Shown here piece by piece: positions 12,401-21,069 of a DNA stretch of 64,000 nt. The position numbers and the translations under genes are program-made. Origin of the DNA: Apostichopus japonicus (lineage: Eukaryota; Echinodermata; Holothuroidea; Aspidochirotida; Stichopodidae); assembly GCF_037975245.1 (NCBI RefSeq), contig NC_092570.1, positions 13,714,501-13,778,500 of the forward strand. Direction: 5' to 3'. The notes under the pieces are model-generated. The model did not search any database. It had not been told where the DNA came from and worked only from the letters and a program-made list of their open reading frames with translations. The stretch's first letter is position 1. Each line of letters starts with the position of its first letter.

Positions 12401-15400
12401 TCCTACACTGTTTGCAATAAGATGATAACTGGGAATAATTCAATGTTCAGAGTTTCTGTAGTAGATTCGGAGGCTCTGTACTTATGTCTCTTAATAAAGT
12501 ACTGTGGTTCCTGTGTACAACCCCGTCCCCCCCCCCCCCCCAAAAAAAAAAGTACAGGTATACTTCTCTGGACTTGTAGTAACTTTGGACTTGTAGCAAC
12601 TTAACTAATTTTTGGTTTCGATGATAATTGTAACCATTCTGGTCATAGCATTTTGCAGTGCCTTACTGGACTTAAATTGTTCTTCCTGAGTATGTATGGT
12701 TATGTAATTATGCAATTCTAACATGAATTATATGCATGGTTATGTAATTATGCAATTCTAACATGAATTATATGCATGGTTATGTAATTATGCAATTCTA
12801 ACATGAATTATATGCATGGTTATGTAATTATGCAATTCTAACATGAATCATATGCATGGTTATGTAATTATGCAATTCTAACATGGATTATATGCATGGT
12901 TATGTAATTATGCAATTCTAACATGAATTATATGCATGGTTATGTAATTTTGCAATTCTAACATGAATTATATGCATGGTTATGTAATTATGCAATTCTA
13001 ACATGAATTGTATGCATGGTTATGTAATTATGCAATTCTAACATGAATTGTATGCATGGTTATGTAATTATGCAATTCTAACATGGATGATATGCATGGT
13101 TATGTAATTTTGCAATTCTAACATGAATGATATGCATGGTTATGTAATTATGCAATTCTAACATGGATTATATGCATGGTTATGTAATTATGCAATTCTA
13201 ACATGAACTGTATGCATGGTTTTGTAATTATGCAATTCTAACATGAATCATGTAATTAAACCATTCTATCATGAATTATATGCATGGTTATGTAATTATG
13301 CAATTCTAACATGAATCATATGCATGGTTATGTAATTATGCAAAATTCTAACATGAATCATATGCATGGTTATGTAATAATGCAGTTCTAACATGAATTA
13401 TATGCATTGTTATGTAATTATGCAATTCAAACATTGATTATATGCATGGTTATGTAATTATGCAATTCTAACATGAATTATATGCATGGTTATGTAATTA
13501 TGCAATTCTAACATGAATTCCTGGAGCTGCATGCCAAGGAGTACCTGTTTCCTACTTGATATGAAGGCACAAAGATCCCACAGCATTAGAATTATTGTAA
13601 ACTACAATGTATCATTCGAGTCTGTCCAATTTCCCATTCAACATGGGGTATTGGGAGGAAGAAAGCTGGGCAGATGGCAGGGGGTGTGGGGCAACTCAGG
13701 GGGTTTTAGTCCTTGGAAATATATTTTACGTTAACCCAATCTCTGCGGTGCAATGAAAAGATATGTATCATATCTCGGCGTATCCCTACACTTATTAATA
13801 TCTTTCTGTATTTTTTTTCCCGTTAGATATTGGCAAGTCCGTGCCACTGGTAGCCTACACAGAGTCGCAGGAGATGTTACAAGAGGAGGAACTATTCAAG
13901 GCAGTCATGATGCAACTGGGAATACAGAAAGACTCCAGCCACCTCTTTCCAACAATCCCATCATTCTGGACGGCAGAAATGTGCTTTGAAACGGCGAGTA
14001 AACTCGGTCCACTGAATCCAGGTATGTCGGTCTCATCCATAGACGACACTCAAAATTTTGATTCGTTCAGCTCAGGATCCCTGGAGGTGTCACAAAGTTT
14101 GCCTCGAGTCGAGGTGGCATATCAAAAATGGGACAAGTGAAATGAGGCTGAGGAAGGGACAAGGATGCTTTAACCCCGGGGAGACAGTTGTAAAGGAGTG
14201 TAGTGGTCTTATATAGCATATATATATATATAATCAGGAATAATTTGAGAAGATAAGTAGTGGTAGTTGAGCCCCAGTTCTGGTTATGAATTAGTACTGA
14301 TCTTGTATGGCAATATGTATGATGGTCACTGGCTGAGTCATGTACCTATGAATTCAAGCTTGGAGGTAGGGGGTGGGATTGTTGGAAAGTGTGTCATAAA
14401 CATGGTTGTGCCTGCACCGTCTGGAAAAATTTTGGAAAAAATAACAATTTTTTTCTTTTGAGAGGGGAGGATGGGGGGTTGGGGGGGTCTTTAGAGTCCT
14501 TGAAATTTGAAAGTTAAGTTTGGAAAGGTGAGGAAACTCCTTATTTGAACTCTTCTTATTTTCATGACTACTTATGAACTCTTTCTTATTTTGGGGGGGG
14601 GGGGGGGGGAAGGGGAGAAGTAAATTTTTGACTAGAGCATGCAGCTTTGGTGAATTTTCCATCCAATTTGCAGTTAAATCCAGGGTTTAGAGCATGTTTT
14701 TTGTATGAGTCACAATTGTAAGCTCTGCCATAGCTAACTTTTAACGCTTCGTACGTGTGTACAGGTTTCATCGTAAACTGTAAAACATGCTTTGGTCTTA
14801 GAAAATTCTCTAATATGCATATTTTTTTTCTTGGTGGGGGTATTTGGGAGGAGGTGAGGTAAGTAGCTTAAAGTTTTGCGAAAAGGGCAACATGTGTACA
14901 GATCTCATGGTAGATTCATATGAAGTTCCAGGTCATACACAAAACATGAAAAATTTGTACGTTGGGCAAACGGAGGTGCAAAGATAAGATTTAAAAGAGC
15001 GTGCAAAAAATATAAAATTATATTAGTTTGTCGACTTCTCGGTTGTAATCTGGTGGAAGCCGTGTGGTAATCAAGTTCAGCATGTTATAGAGATAAACAT
15101 GATACCAAAAACGACGTTGGTAGATTACGGCAATGATGACATACAAAGAACCATTTTTGCATCTCAAATTATTGTTGAAATGGACATTTCTAACATAAGT
15201 TGAATAATATATAATTCCTGTCAATATTTGGCTTTCACAGTGTGATTGTTGAAGTCAAGTTTACAAATATGTATGATTTTATTTCCGTTTCGTTTTGCCA
15301 TCTTTTTCAGCCAAATTCAAGTTTGAGTTGAACGAATCTGGAAAACCCATATACAAATCACAGCCAACTTTCATGCCCGAATCGTCCGTGAATCAAGCCC

Positions 15401-18400
15401 AAGACAGTGGAAAGAACTCTGAGGAGTCTGTGAGAGAGTACGTATTTCTGTTTATTGCAAGGCTGTGTTGGGGATTTGATTGATGACTACTGGCCATTGT
15501 TTTAGCAAACCTTTAACATGCGTATGTGTTGTCTGCAATGTTATGAAGTCAGTCTCTGCTAAGAGCTGTGTTAATTACTCAGTCTCTGCTTAAAGCTGTG
15601 TTAATTACTCAGTCTCTGCTTGGAGCTGTGTTAATTACTCAGTCTCTGCTTGGAGCTGTGTTAATTACTCAGTCTCTGCTTGGAGCTGTGTTAATTAGTC
15701 AGTTTCTGTTAAGAGCTGTGTTAACTACTCAGTCTTTGCTTATAGCTGTGTTTAGTACTCAGTTGTCTTTGGCACAATTCCAATACCTTCTACATAATTT
15801 TCAACCTGTTGTCTCTCATCAACAATGCATTTGGACTTGCATCATATATGGTACACTGATAACCTGTAGATGTGCCCTATTGTTTTAAGTTTTCTAAGTT
15901 TTAAGAAGTAATTTCATGCATTTTTAACGAGTGGGTGAGGCATAATGTAATATATTAAAATGGTCATATTTGAACAAGAACAACGGATCCCTAATCCTGT
16001 CTGAGATTGACCAGTTCAGGTTCATTTTATCCCATTTACCTTAACTTCAATTGCCATTTTGAAAAGAACCGAATCCATAAGGCCTTTTATTGTTGTCTTT
16101 TCTCTACAGTACTGTGTATCGTTTACCGGGCAGTTCGTGGTTGATGATGGTGCAAGCCGGTAACAATGGTTAAAGTCCGATGGAATCTATTGGAATTTTC
16201 AAAGACCCCAAGTCCATCAAAGGATTTACTGCAGCTTACAACAATTTGTATTTTGTATTCCAAGACGCAGCAGCAGCAGTTGCAGTTGTTGAGCGGGGGC
16301 AATCCATCTATCACTCACATATATCTGTGCAATCTGTATCTTGTGTTGTTTATGTCACACTGCCTAAGTTGGGAGTTTTATCATGTTGTAAAGATCATAT
16401 TTGTGTTGCACATAGTTGTTGGATATTGAATTTTATTGTTATTGCTTTTACTTTGTTGGCTTTTCATCGACAACAGAGATCGCGTACGCCTAAGCAGACA
16501 GGTAGTCCGGTTATGTGAAAATTTGCTAGAAAAATATAAAAGGAAGAGAAACAGTTGATTCAACTAGATAGTAAAGTGGGGAGGTAGGGGGAGAAGGGGT
16601 GGGGGAGAAGGGGGTGGAGGGAGGGAATGGATTTTAAAAACCCATCACAAACACTAGGAATGCTAGGAATTGTATTTGATAATAAAACTAAGCCTGATCC
16701 AATATGTTATTAACATCACTTTCTTAAGCTCTTCTGCTAATTGTGTTAAAAGCTGTTACTACTAGTCTGACCAACCTGCAACTGAATTGCCTGTTCATGC
16801 TAATGTGGCCTCCTCCCACTTTGTTATAGGCTTGCTGTATGGCCATCTAAATTGTCACATTCAGTACTTCTTGGCTTGCCTGATAAGATTTGCAGACCAT
16901 AGCTAGCTACTGTATGACTGGTGATTTTACTCCAATCCATTTCAATTTCCACCAGTTTCCTTTTAAGTAATGCATCAGAATTCATATTTCTTCTCTGAAC
17001 TTTCAAATGAACCCATGTCCTTGCCCACCCCCCACCCCACCCCCGACATACTTACAAAGTCTTGTCTACGGGTTCACCCCAGCTCTAGTTGTTAATATCT
17101 CACTTGTTCCTCCCTTGTTCTGTAGCCACGGAGTCATTCTGCCTTTCTGTGGAATAGTGGGCCTCACTCAAAAGTAAAAGAAACTATATCTGTTGTAGTT
17201 TTCTTAAAAGCATTACCTACGACTCATCTTACTTTCAATGTTATAATTTACCTTTCTGCCAGCTCTGCCGACCTCTTATTTTTCTCAGCGAAACAAAACT
17301 TGCAATATGTGTATTGCGTTTTCACACTTAAACCGTTACATACCTGGGTCTCCACCCCACCCCCCAGGAGCTAGAGTTTCTTGACCATATTCAAGATCGC
17401 TGTGTGTCAGGGAGGGAATGCTGTATAAACCCCGCTCAGTATGTCGGACAGTGGTCAGATGCTGAGGTACACTCTGATCCATGAGATGGACAGGAGGCAG
17501 CAGTCCAGGGAGCAGTGATGGGGTGTGGTGACAATGACACACCTGATTCAAAGTGATATAATACTTGTTCATCTACAATTATCATGTAGACAGGATTTTT
17601 AAACAAGTAAATACTGAGCAGTTATAATGTAATGTGTAAAAGTAAGTTGGCCTGATGTTTTGATCCTAGCAGGATCTTCTTCAGAGGCTAAATGACAAGT
17701 AACAGTAACAGAAGGGACAAAAACACGCACAGAATACAGACAGGTTAATGAGCATGGTGAACACAAAGAGATAGATGTAAGGGGATCAGTAGACAGGATG
17801 GAGAGAAGAAAGAAACCAACAGGGGAAAAGGAGAAGTAGGAGATAAACAGTGGAGGGACAAAGAGAGGATTAAGGGAAAGGGGTAGGGAATAAACTGGAG
17901 AAGGACAAAGACAGAAAGGTGGAGAAAAAGAGGGTGGAAGAGAGCTGTGAGAAGAGGAGTGATTGGAGGGGGGGTCAAGGGGAGATGGAGGGGGGAACAG
18001 AAGAAAAGTTAGTCATGTCCTTCCTGAATGTTGAGCCCATGAGGTTGAATGGTGTGAAGGCGTTGCATCCACAGCCTCTCTCTGCTGATTCGTACTAGGT
18101 CAGGGCGGTTACCTAAGGATTCAATTCAGTTATAATGTAGAAAGAGTTCACTTTACATTTCACTCTTCTGCAGTATGAACATTTCTTGTGCAATCTGGCT
18201 TTTGTTTTGAATTAATCATGACCACTGACCTTATGTTTAGTAATTAATGTTAATTTCTGTGTAATATCATGAATTGATACTTGTTACCAGGCTCTCTTTG
18301 TTTCAGTTATCAAAGCTAGATGTGTTTACCTGCACACTTTATCAATCTTCACTAAACAAATGGCACTTTACAACTTTTCATACCATTAAAACGATTGATC

Positions 18401-18817
18401 TACAAAAAAAATATCATTATTGTAGAATATTTTTATTTTTTTAATATTCAAGTACTTTTTTTAGTAATGTTCATTGCAGACTGTTGAGAAATTAGCATTG
18501 TGGTTGGTAGTAATATTTATCCTATACTGTTCAAAATGTAAAATAATGGAATGTAGAAAATCAATTCAGTATGACAGCGATGCTAGCATCAATTTGGAAT
18601 GTTTGTTGTAGTGAAAATGTCCCAAAGATGCACACTAATTTTGTAATGTGTGTGTGCATCATGTTATTAGGTCCTATTGTAGTATAGGGTTTGTAATTTA
18701 GTGTACTATAAGAAAGAATTCAATTTGTTTTTTTTTCTTATATCTGCTCTAGATGGGAGTGATATAACAAACGTTGTCAAGAACAAAAGAAGAAGAAGTG
18801 TTTTGTTTTCAAAGTAA
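259..18817 (+). CDS. timeless: TIMELESS-family gene, 5' partial, at least 21 coding exons
   Basis: Timeless proteins are helical-repeat nuclear proteins: the insect-type TIM partners PERIOD in the circadian clock, and the TIMELESS/timeout type works at replication forks. Exons, all in one open frame: 259-433, 635-756, 1701-1761, 2929-2982, 3677-3835, 4152-4201, 4410-4482, 4756-4856, 5072-5191, 5892-5998, 6522-6702, 8002-8203, 9007-9110, 10195-10240, 10931-11063, 11364-11426, 12144-12209, 12340-12387, 13827-14021, 15311-15437, then 16110-16173 (stop), or 16110-16159 plus 18753-18817. About 750 to 767 residues are visible. LVRNILHI, FHFLWHLTFFL, YVLLLRKFQRN and the VPLVAYTESQEML segment match the family in order and spacing. 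The N-terminus is upstream of the window. I see no SANT/Myb-like region, which favours the circadian paralogue. Family assignment is strong; the paralogue is inference. Confidence 0.85.
635..756 (+). CDS. timeless: timeless exon with LVRNILHI motif
   Basis: Acceptor tccacag, donor gtaggt, phase 0 in and phase 2 out. It encodes SLIQDSLKLVRNILHIGH. LVRNILH is a hallmark of the conserved N-terminal Timeless domain and is the clearest single family match in the window. Confidence 0.82.
757..1700 (+). other. timeless intron
   Basis: No coding exon recognised. An open frame at 977-1366 has no splice support and no recognisable motif. Confidence 0.4.
1701..1761 (+). CDS. timeless: timeless exon
   Basis: Acceptor cttaccag, donor gttagt, phase 2 in and 0 out. 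It encodes about 20 residues (SSGFGDVIINICEAD), corresponding to the family's short helix after LVRNILH (human version: LSGLDDLLLFLAS). The linker between the two exons is shorter than in human, so a small exon could be missing from 757-1700. Confidence 0.7.
1850..2500 (+). repeat. 30-bp minisatellite, about 22 copies, intronic
   Basis: Tandem unit with core gactgctagaattcattt followed by tgatttgttg, period 30 bp, with alternating variants (gaattc or gaaatc, cgttgcag or tgttgtag) that give a 60-bp higher-order period. It lies in the timeless intron 1762-2928. Because 30 is a multiple of 3, both strands read as long repetitive frames, which are artefacts. Confidence 0.95.
2929..2982 (+). CDS. 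timeless: timeless exon
   Basis: Acceptor tatgcag, donor gtgagt, phase 0 on both sides, 18 codons. SLVSSILAVLCLIFRNY aligns with the helix ending LMFRDQ in human TIMELESS. Confidence 0.75.
3077..3244. mobile_element. Short non-autonomous DNA transposon (MITE-like)
   Basis: Ends gcaggcatgagc and ggctcatccctgc are imperfect inverted repeats, flanked by ATTA on both sides (a likely 4-bp target-site duplication). 168 bp long, no coding capacity, in the timeless intron 2983-3676. Confidence 0.55.
3677..3835 (+). CDS. timeless: timeless exon, acidic linker, ambiguous donor
   Basis: Acceptor cttttag. Phase 0 in and out. It encodes NAKDIEWEASKLIAAET followed by a Ser/Glu/Pro-rich linker. The donor at 3836 is GTTCGG; an alternative in-frame donor GTAGCA at 3785 would shorten the exon by 51 nt (17 residues). 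Both keep phase 0, so either is compatible with the next exon. Confidence 0.65.
4152..4201 (+). CDS. timeless: timeless exon
   Basis: Acceptor aatgacag, donor gtaagt, phase 0 in and 2 out. It encodes a short polar Ser/Lys-rich segment (NTSDSECSQKFSKDKL) that leads into the next conserved helix. Confidence 0.65.
4410..4482 (+). CDS. timeless: timeless exon
   Basis: Acceptor gaaacag, donor gtaagt, phase 2 in and 0 out. EKIVQFALKFVQGSLNNIL matches the conserved helix that has the form LRDFCSEFLENCYNRLM in human TIMELESS. Confidence 0.78.
4756..4856 (+). CDS. timeless: timeless exon with FHFLWHLTFF block
   Basis: Acceptor ttttcag, donor gtaagc, phase 0 in and 2 out. FMDFHFLWHLTFFLSLAKLS corresponds to the conserved YYMWALAFFMAFNR block of human TIMELESS and the similar FFW..TYFL block of insect TIM. 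Together with the preceding exon this is strong family evidence. Confidence 0.82.
5072..5191 (+). CDS. timeless: timeless exon
   Basis: Acceptor atatccag, donor gtaagt, phase 2 on both sides. It encodes 40 residues: a hydrophobic helix (LSPVVVCTISYLMLDTW) followed by a Lys/Arg-rich loop. Confidence 0.75.
5892..5998 (+). CDS. timeless: timeless exon
   Basis: Acceptor gtttttag, donor gtaagt, phase 2 in and 1 out. It encodes LHLLATCEHYYFSCLHHF and then a polar helix. The match is by position in the helical repeat region, not by a diagnostic motif. Confidence 0.72.
6522..6702 (+). CDS. timeless: timeless exon with YVLLLRKFQRN motif
   Basis: Acceptor aactacag, donor gtaagt, phase 1 in and 2 out. 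SIRLMYVLLLRKFQRN closely resembles the family motif RAYVLLLRSYQQN. The rest is a polar loop containing MAYLEELVNGNHKLLALADS. A second AG at 6534-6535 would give a different phase, so the upstream acceptor is preferred. Confidence 0.8.
6703..8001 (+). other. timeless intron, no distinct feature
   Basis: I see no exon, element or array here beyond low-complexity C-rich and T-rich patches. Confidence 0.4.
8002..8203 (+). CDS. timeless: timeless exon, FATPKICLTYNKIL block
   Basis: Acceptor ttcaaacag, donor gtaggt, phase 2 in and 0 out, about 67 residues. FATPKICLTYNKILRQFATN followed by VILMFHQISIGIS parallels the Timeless segment in which a helix precedes the MLHRIAHDL-type helix. The exon ends at ISNIWEANTDRISS. 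Confidence 0.78.
8390..8680 (+). repeat. Degenerate repeats carrying DR1 motifs
   Basis: Diverged copies of a unit containing a caagaag stretch and then gaggtcaaaggtca. AGGTCAAAGGTCA, a perfect DR1 nuclear-receptor site, occurs at 8409-8421 and 8552-8564, with a decayed copy near 8649. It lies in the intron 8204-9006. Confidence 0.6.
8722..8834 (+). repeat. Direct duplication of about 56 bp
   Basis: The segment beginning attactacaatcaagtatg and ending ttacccctctg occurs twice in immediate tandem and is essentially identical, which suggests a recent duplication. Confidence 0.85.
9007..9110 (+). CDS. timeless: timeless exon
   Basis: Acceptor cccctcag, donor gtgagt, phase 0 in and 2 out. It encodes SELFDYLVYTLCIKCQKRRP and a short tail. 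In TIMELESS the corresponding position carries the ELLFWK segment; here it is divergent. Confidence 0.72.
9240..10110 (+). repeat. About 75-bp minisatellite, 9 core copies, intronic
   Basis: The unit contains ccagtgtcatcaatccatta, ctcctcccatcaacc and a variable cattcatt run. Core copies start near 9455, 9526, 9600, 9684, 9749, 9828, 9908, 9979 and 10056. It fills the timeless intron 9111-10194. Long His/Pro/Ser frames across it are repeat artefacts. Confidence 0.92.
10195..10240 (+). CDS. timeless: timeless exon, basic NLS-like stretch
   Basis: Acceptor atatcag, donor gtaaga, phase 2 in and 0 out, 15 codons. The product is almost all Lys/Arg (RKDKVKKKRIRRLKQK), a likely nuclear localisation signal. 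This would fit a nuclear clock or replication protein. Confidence 0.65.
10931..11063 (+). CDS. timeless: timeless exon, Ser/Glu-rich linker
   Basis: Acceptor gactgtag, donor gtaagt, phase 0 in and 1 out. It encodes TGLYTLPSSSESETSGDEH and following residues, a disordered acidic/serine linker. This is where replication-type TIMELESS would carry its long central PARP-binding and Myb-like part, which is not seen here. Confidence 0.7.
11364..11426 (+). CDS. timeless: timeless exon
   Basis: Acceptor gctttag, donor gtgagt, phase 1 on both sides. FTKELNLLQELLFEICYLKL is a predicted amphipathic helix. Confidence 0.65.
11626..12079. mobile_element. Non-autonomous DNA transposon with long inverted ends
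   Basis: Ends tagggatgcaccgg and ccggtgcatcccta are perfect inverted repeats. Subterminal zones are packed with palindromic atccggccggat motifs and the core is AT-rich. 454 bp, in the timeless intron 11427-12143. No clear 8-bp duplication is visible, so the superfamily is open; the termini resemble hAT-type MITEs. Confidence 0.75.
12144..12209 (+). CDS. timeless: timeless exon
   Basis: Acceptor cacaatag, donor gtatgt, phase 1 on both sides. It encodes about 22 residues (MMFCKISTSGKSLSLCKAIK). No diagnostic motif; supported by splice sites and frame continuity. Confidence 0.6.
12340..12387 (+). CDS. timeless: timeless exon
   Basis: Acceptor cttctacag, donor gtaagt, phase 1 on both sides, 16 residues (CPLDHMAEPHVWPYS). 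A micro-exon supported by good splice sites and phase. The next intron holds the 40-bp minisatellite. Confidence 0.62.
12694..13519 (+). repeat. 40-bp minisatellite, about 20 copies, intronic
   Basis: Unit of tatgtaattatgcaattcta followed by acatgaattatatgcatggt, period 40 bp. Most copies differ by 0-3 bases; a few near 13245-13390 are more diverged or out of register. It lies in the timeless intron 12388-13826. Confidence 0.95.
13827..14021 (+). CDS. timeless: timeless exon, Timeless C-terminal domain
   Basis: Acceptor cccgttag, donor gtatgt, phase 1 on both sides, 65 codons. VPLVAYTESQEMLQEEELFK resembles human TIMELESS VPLVPLTEENEEAMENEQF. It is followed by a LGI...PSFWTAE stretch and SKLGPLNP, as in the Timeless_C domain. 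This is the second strongest family match. Confidence 0.8.
15311..15437 (+). CDS. timeless: timeless exon, post-domain tail
   Basis: Acceptor tttttcag, donor gtacgt, phase 1 in and 2 out. It encodes a polar tail beginning KFKFELNESGKPIYKSQPTF and ending in Ser/Glu-rich sequence. Confidence 0.66.
15549..15764 (+). repeat. 30-bp minisatellite, about 7 copies, intronic
   Basis: Unit agtctctgcttggagctgtg followed by ttaattactc, period 30 bp, with the last copies diverged. It lies in the timeless intron 15438-16109. Confidence 0.92.
16110..16173 (+). CDS. timeless: timeless terminal exon, version A (stop at 16171-16173)
   Basis: Acceptor tctctacag, phase 2 in. It encodes DTVYRLPGSSWLMMVQAG and then NNG and a TAA stop. 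An internal donor GTAACA at 16160 leaves phase 1 and could instead splice to the exon at 18753. Version A would be polyadenylated near the AATAAA at 16681. Confidence 0.6.
16681..16686 (+). promoter_or_regulatory. Polyadenylation signal AATAAA, proximal
   Basis: Canonical hexamer about 510 nt after the version A stop codon. It is a plausible 3' end for the shorter timeless transcript. Confidence 0.4.
17590..18125 (-). mobile_element. 3' remnant of a Penelope-like or related retroelement
   Basis: On the minus strand 18125-18009 reads an open frame containing RERLWMQRLHTIQPHGLN and ends in TAA at 18009-18011. This pattern (charged residues, W, R-L-x-T, P-x-GLN) is typical of the extreme C-terminus of Penelope-like/GIY-YIG retroelement proteins. 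The purine/pyrimidine-biased tail carries a hairpin at 17660-17680 with a CTGAAGA flank. It is truncated: no reverse transcriptase is left here. Confidence 0.5.
18753..18817 (+). CDS. timeless: Candidate alternative last exon of timeless
   Basis: A strong T-rich acceptor ends in ctctag at 18751-18752. In phase 1 the exon reads SDITNVVKNKRRRSVLFSK and then TAA at 18815-18817. It joins in frame to the internal donor at 16160. The Lys/Arg cluster KNKRRR would add a C-terminal basic motif, and an AATAAA follows at 19269. No transcript evidence is available. Confidence 0.5.
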
Positions 18818-19268
18818 CTGTTGATAAATTTTCTAATATCGTCATTATCTTGGATGTTGACATTTTTAGCAACTGTTTTAAATATTTTTTACAAGGGCCG
18901 GTATTTTACATCTATGATGTATTCGCAGTGGCATGGTGGGGGAATGGGGGAGGGGATGGGGGAGGGGATGGGGGGAGATATACATATGCATATACATATT
19001 TATATATGATTTACCTTGTTGGCATTCTCTTTGCTGTTTCAGTATTAAAAGTCACTGAATAATGAATGTTACCCATATGGATTTACCAATATTTAGAACT
19101 ATTATATCATTGAAGAGAGAATTAAATGTGCTGTAAATATCCACTATTGTTAAACGGGATTTTTTTTCTTGTTGTTGTTGACATATTTATGTAAGGAAGA
19201 TGTAGCCTTATCTGTAACTTCTATGATAATCATGTTGTTAGGGACTTTGTAGGTAATGGATTTGTCCT

Positions 19269-19274
19269 AATAAA
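19269..19274 (+). promoter_or_regulatory. Polyadenylation signal AATAAA, distal
   Basis: Canonical hexamer about 450 nt after the alternative stop at 18817. A hAT-like element is inserted about 35 bp downstream, at 19311. Confidence 0.4.
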
Positions 19275-19310
19275 GAACACTATGTCAAAAGTTCCTTCAC
19301 CCCCACCCCA

Positions 19311-19624
19311 CAGTGGCGGAGCTAGGGGTATTGGCAAAGGGGGCGAGTATGGTCTGTAGGGGCGCTTTCGACACTATCTAAGCGGAGCGCCACCACAGGT
19401 TGGTGCGGAGCGTGCAGAAGTTTTTTGAGTAAAGATACTTCCTAGATCGCCGGAAATGACCCTTTCCTGGCCTTGCTAATTTGCAGATAAACAAAGAGTA
19501 AATAGGTGTCATCTCCAACAAAATATGACAAATGTCAATAGGTAGATGAGAGCGCACTAAAAAAGTAAATAATCGCGAATCAGGGGGGCATCCGCCCCCT
19601 GGCTGTATGGACGCTCCGCCACTG
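19311..19624. mobile_element. hAT-like non-autonomous transposon, copy 1
   Basis: Ends cagtggcggagc and gctccgccactg form terminal inverted repeats. Flanks ccacccca and ccaccccc are a 7/8-match target duplication. 314 bp, no coding capacity. It is an inverted relative of the copy at 22544-22887, sharing the gcggagcgccaccac and gatcgccggaaatgac segments. Confidence 0.8.
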
Positions 19625-20254
19625 CCACCCCCCCCCCCGAGGATGGGATTAGTCCACGTTTGTTACTAACCAGAAGTTACTTCAATGGCAATTGCAAAGT
19701 ACCTGATGGTGATGTCGTGTGTGTTTTGGTGTGGGTGATGGGGGGGGGGGCTAGTGGCTAAGGTGTTATGTCGTCCAGGGGAGGGTAGTCTTTTCCTCCT
19801 TTAGGGTCGACTCCTCCCCTGGTTGATATAACATTTTGGCTCCTCCAGATAGTGAGTGTGCCCATAGTCAGACCTCATCTTCCCCTGATGTCTGGACTAT
19901 GAATATTGAATGTCAACCCACCCCCACCCCCCCCCCTCAATATTTTGACATCAGGGCAACAATGCACGATCCACTGGCAATTTCGGGAGAAAACCCTGTC
20001 ACCTGCGGTGTCGTATGTTAATTCGGGGGATTTGATGGCGCTATGAGATAAGATGCTAAATATGATCACTGCCAAAATGTTGACAATTTTTTAGTTTTTG
20101 AAAACTTCAGGTCACTTGAACCCCGGATTAGCCTTTAATTTCATTGCTATTTCAAAAAGACAAAAGATGGCTTTTGTCTTTACAGAATTTAAATTGACAA
20201 GGATATTTCTTAATGCCCCCCCATCCCCCCCCCCTACCAGATCCTGTATGTAGG

Positions 20255-20624
20255 CAGTGGCGTAGGAAGGTACTTTTGAGTGGGGGGGCTGAAGACTGAT
20301 GGCCGGCCTGGGGGAGGGGTCTAAGGGGAGGGGTGTCCCCCTCCCCTTTGAAATTTTTTGCATTTCCAGGTGGCCTCAGATGCAATTTGGTGCAATATAG
20401 CACACTTCAACACCCACTCCATTTTGTAAACTTAATTTTGTATTTTTCACCTGGCCTTAGATGCAATTTGGTGCTCCAAATGAGATTTTTTTCTCATTTG
20501 GAAATGAAAAAGGGGATTTCGGACTTGCGAAGCGGGGGGGGCGGAATGATACTTCCGCCCCTCCACATTTTTCACTGGGGGGGCTGGCGCCCCCCCCCCC
20601 CAGCCCCCCCGGTTCCTTCGCCCT
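20255..20624. mobile_element. Non-autonomous DNA transposon with 10-bp duplication
   Basis: The sequence between cagtggcgtaggaagg and ggttccttcgccct is flanked on both sides by tgtatgtagg, a perfect 10-bp target-site duplication. Termini are imperfect inverted repeats sharing GGCGnAGGAA. Internally the segment agatgcaatttggtg is duplicated. The duplication length differs from the 8 bp of the hAT-like copies. Confidence 0.75.
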
Positions 20625-21069
20625 TGTATGTAGGTGTATCTGTTATTTGACCACAAATTTTGTCAGGCACCCACCTTAACCTACGTGAATATTAAATATA
20701 GTGTTAATTTCTTGCATTAATGTCAAATAAATTCTTGAATACCAACATAATTTTCTTGCTCCTCTTACCAAAGATCGACGAAATCTAAACGCCCCCCTCC
20801 CCCCTGATGTGGCTTTTGTCATTGAGATTTCGATTTTATTATAAATAAATAAAATTACTTTAGATATCAATAAATATCATACAAATAGCTATTCCCAAAT
20901 GTTGTCAAAATTGCGCTCAAGTTTGTAATAAACTTTTCGTTAATCCTTGTTATCTTTTAACATAAGTCGCAAGTTTTACCTCCTAAAAGATAACCACTAA
21001 AACATATTTGTATAACAATTATTGTTTTTCATGGGAAAAGAATAAACGAAGGAATAAGACCGCACGGTG

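Noticed and set aside
12694-13519. CRISPR-like regular array
   Set aside because: Units are contiguous 40-bp tandem repeats with no unique spacers, in a eukaryotic intron.
16180-16518. 112-codon plus-strand frame after the timeless stop
   Set aside because: It overlaps the 3' untranslated region or intron in another frame and includes a CAG run; no acceptor in phase.
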